This document shows, piece by piece, positions 50,721 to 50,778 of a DNA stretch of 50,778 bases. The DNA lies in assembly GCA_002482885.1 (NCBI GenBank), contig DLGW01000028.1, positions 1 to 50,778 of the forward strand. Direction: 5' to 3'. The DNA comes from Flavobacteriaceae bacterium UBA7684 (GTDB lineage Bacteria > Bacteroidota > Bacteroidia > Flavobacteriales > Flavobacteriaceae). The notes beneath the pieces were generated by a model. That model was not told where the DNA came from and made no database searches. It saw only the letters and a program-made list of their open reading frames with translations. Numbering within the stretch: position 1 is the first letter of the stretch; the number at the start of each line of letters is the position of its first letter. Made by a program: the position numbers and the translations under genes.

Positions 50721-50778
50721 GTCGAACGGGACTTTATGAAACAGTTGGTTTTTCAAAACGCAAACTGTCTAGCCGTTG
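50721..50778 (+). other. attC-like imperfect hairpin at the right window edge
   Basis: Sixteen bases after the last stop codon the sequence GTCGAACGG begins a nested fold: AACGG (50725-50729) pairs with CCGTT (50773-50777), ACAGTT (50741) with AACTGT (50763), and GTTTT (50748) with AAAAC (50755). GTCGAAC misses RYYYAAC by one base, and the window ends in GTTG, the start of a GTTRRRY box. It could be an attC site or a weak terminator; the cut at the window edge prevents a decision. Confidence 0.4.

Overview
The window looks like chromosome of a Flavobacterium-like member of the Bacteroidetes. Reasons: low GC; promoters of the Bacteroidetes type (TTTG, about 19 bases, TAnnTTTG) in front of rpmH, rpsF and other genes; two secreted proteins with type IX secretion C-terminal sorting domains; a split transketolase; and a carbamoyl-phosphate synthase large subunit without its C-terminal regulatory domain. 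No tRNA, rRNA or CRISPR array was seen.

Layout. 1-2.6 kb is an accessory patch: half of an attC-like site and a gene cassette encoding an LprI-like protein, a MntA/HepT toxin-antitoxin pair and a tyrosine recombinase. 2.6-13 kb is mixed core: an unknown protein, fumC, a small membrane protein, a DUF4294 protein, an M42 aminopeptidase, an Fnr-type regulator divergent from a CcoI/FixI copper ATPase, a sorted propeller-like protein and a metallo-beta-lactamase hydrolase. 13.2-18.8 kb has a conserved protein of unknown role and a secreted sugar-degrading pair (GH32 and a GH27-like enzyme with carbohydrate-binding-like modules). 19-25.2 kb is housekeeping: glmM, a methylenetetrahydrofolate-reductase-like gene, rpsF-rpsR-rplI and ligA. 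25.2-30.4 kb, on the minus strand, holds an AlkC-like glycosylase, methylmalonyl-CoA mutase and the two transketolase halves. 30.6-43.2 kb has a lytic transglycosylase, a half-size TauE transporter, rpmH, carB, the branched-chain amino acid operon ilvDBNC and gapN. 43.2-46.9 kb has a gamma-glutamylcyclotransferase-like gene boxed by two inverted copies of a structured repeat, then a three-gene ABC efflux operon. 47-48.7 kb is umuDC. 48.8 kb to the end is a very AT-rich accessory module of three overlapping genes (membrane protein, STAS-like/GHKL ATPase, DUF4325-like protein) behind a GC-rich structured element and ending in an attC-like hairpin.

The strongest unexplained signals are: (1) a family of structured intergenic repeats whose terminal stem changes in compensating pairs between copies, two of them inverted around one gene; (2) the three-gene GHKL/STAS module at the right edge, which looks like an acquired partner-switching signalling or defence system; (3) attC-like cassette boundaries at both window ends; and (4) heptanucleotide arrays that abut stop codons at several gene junctions.
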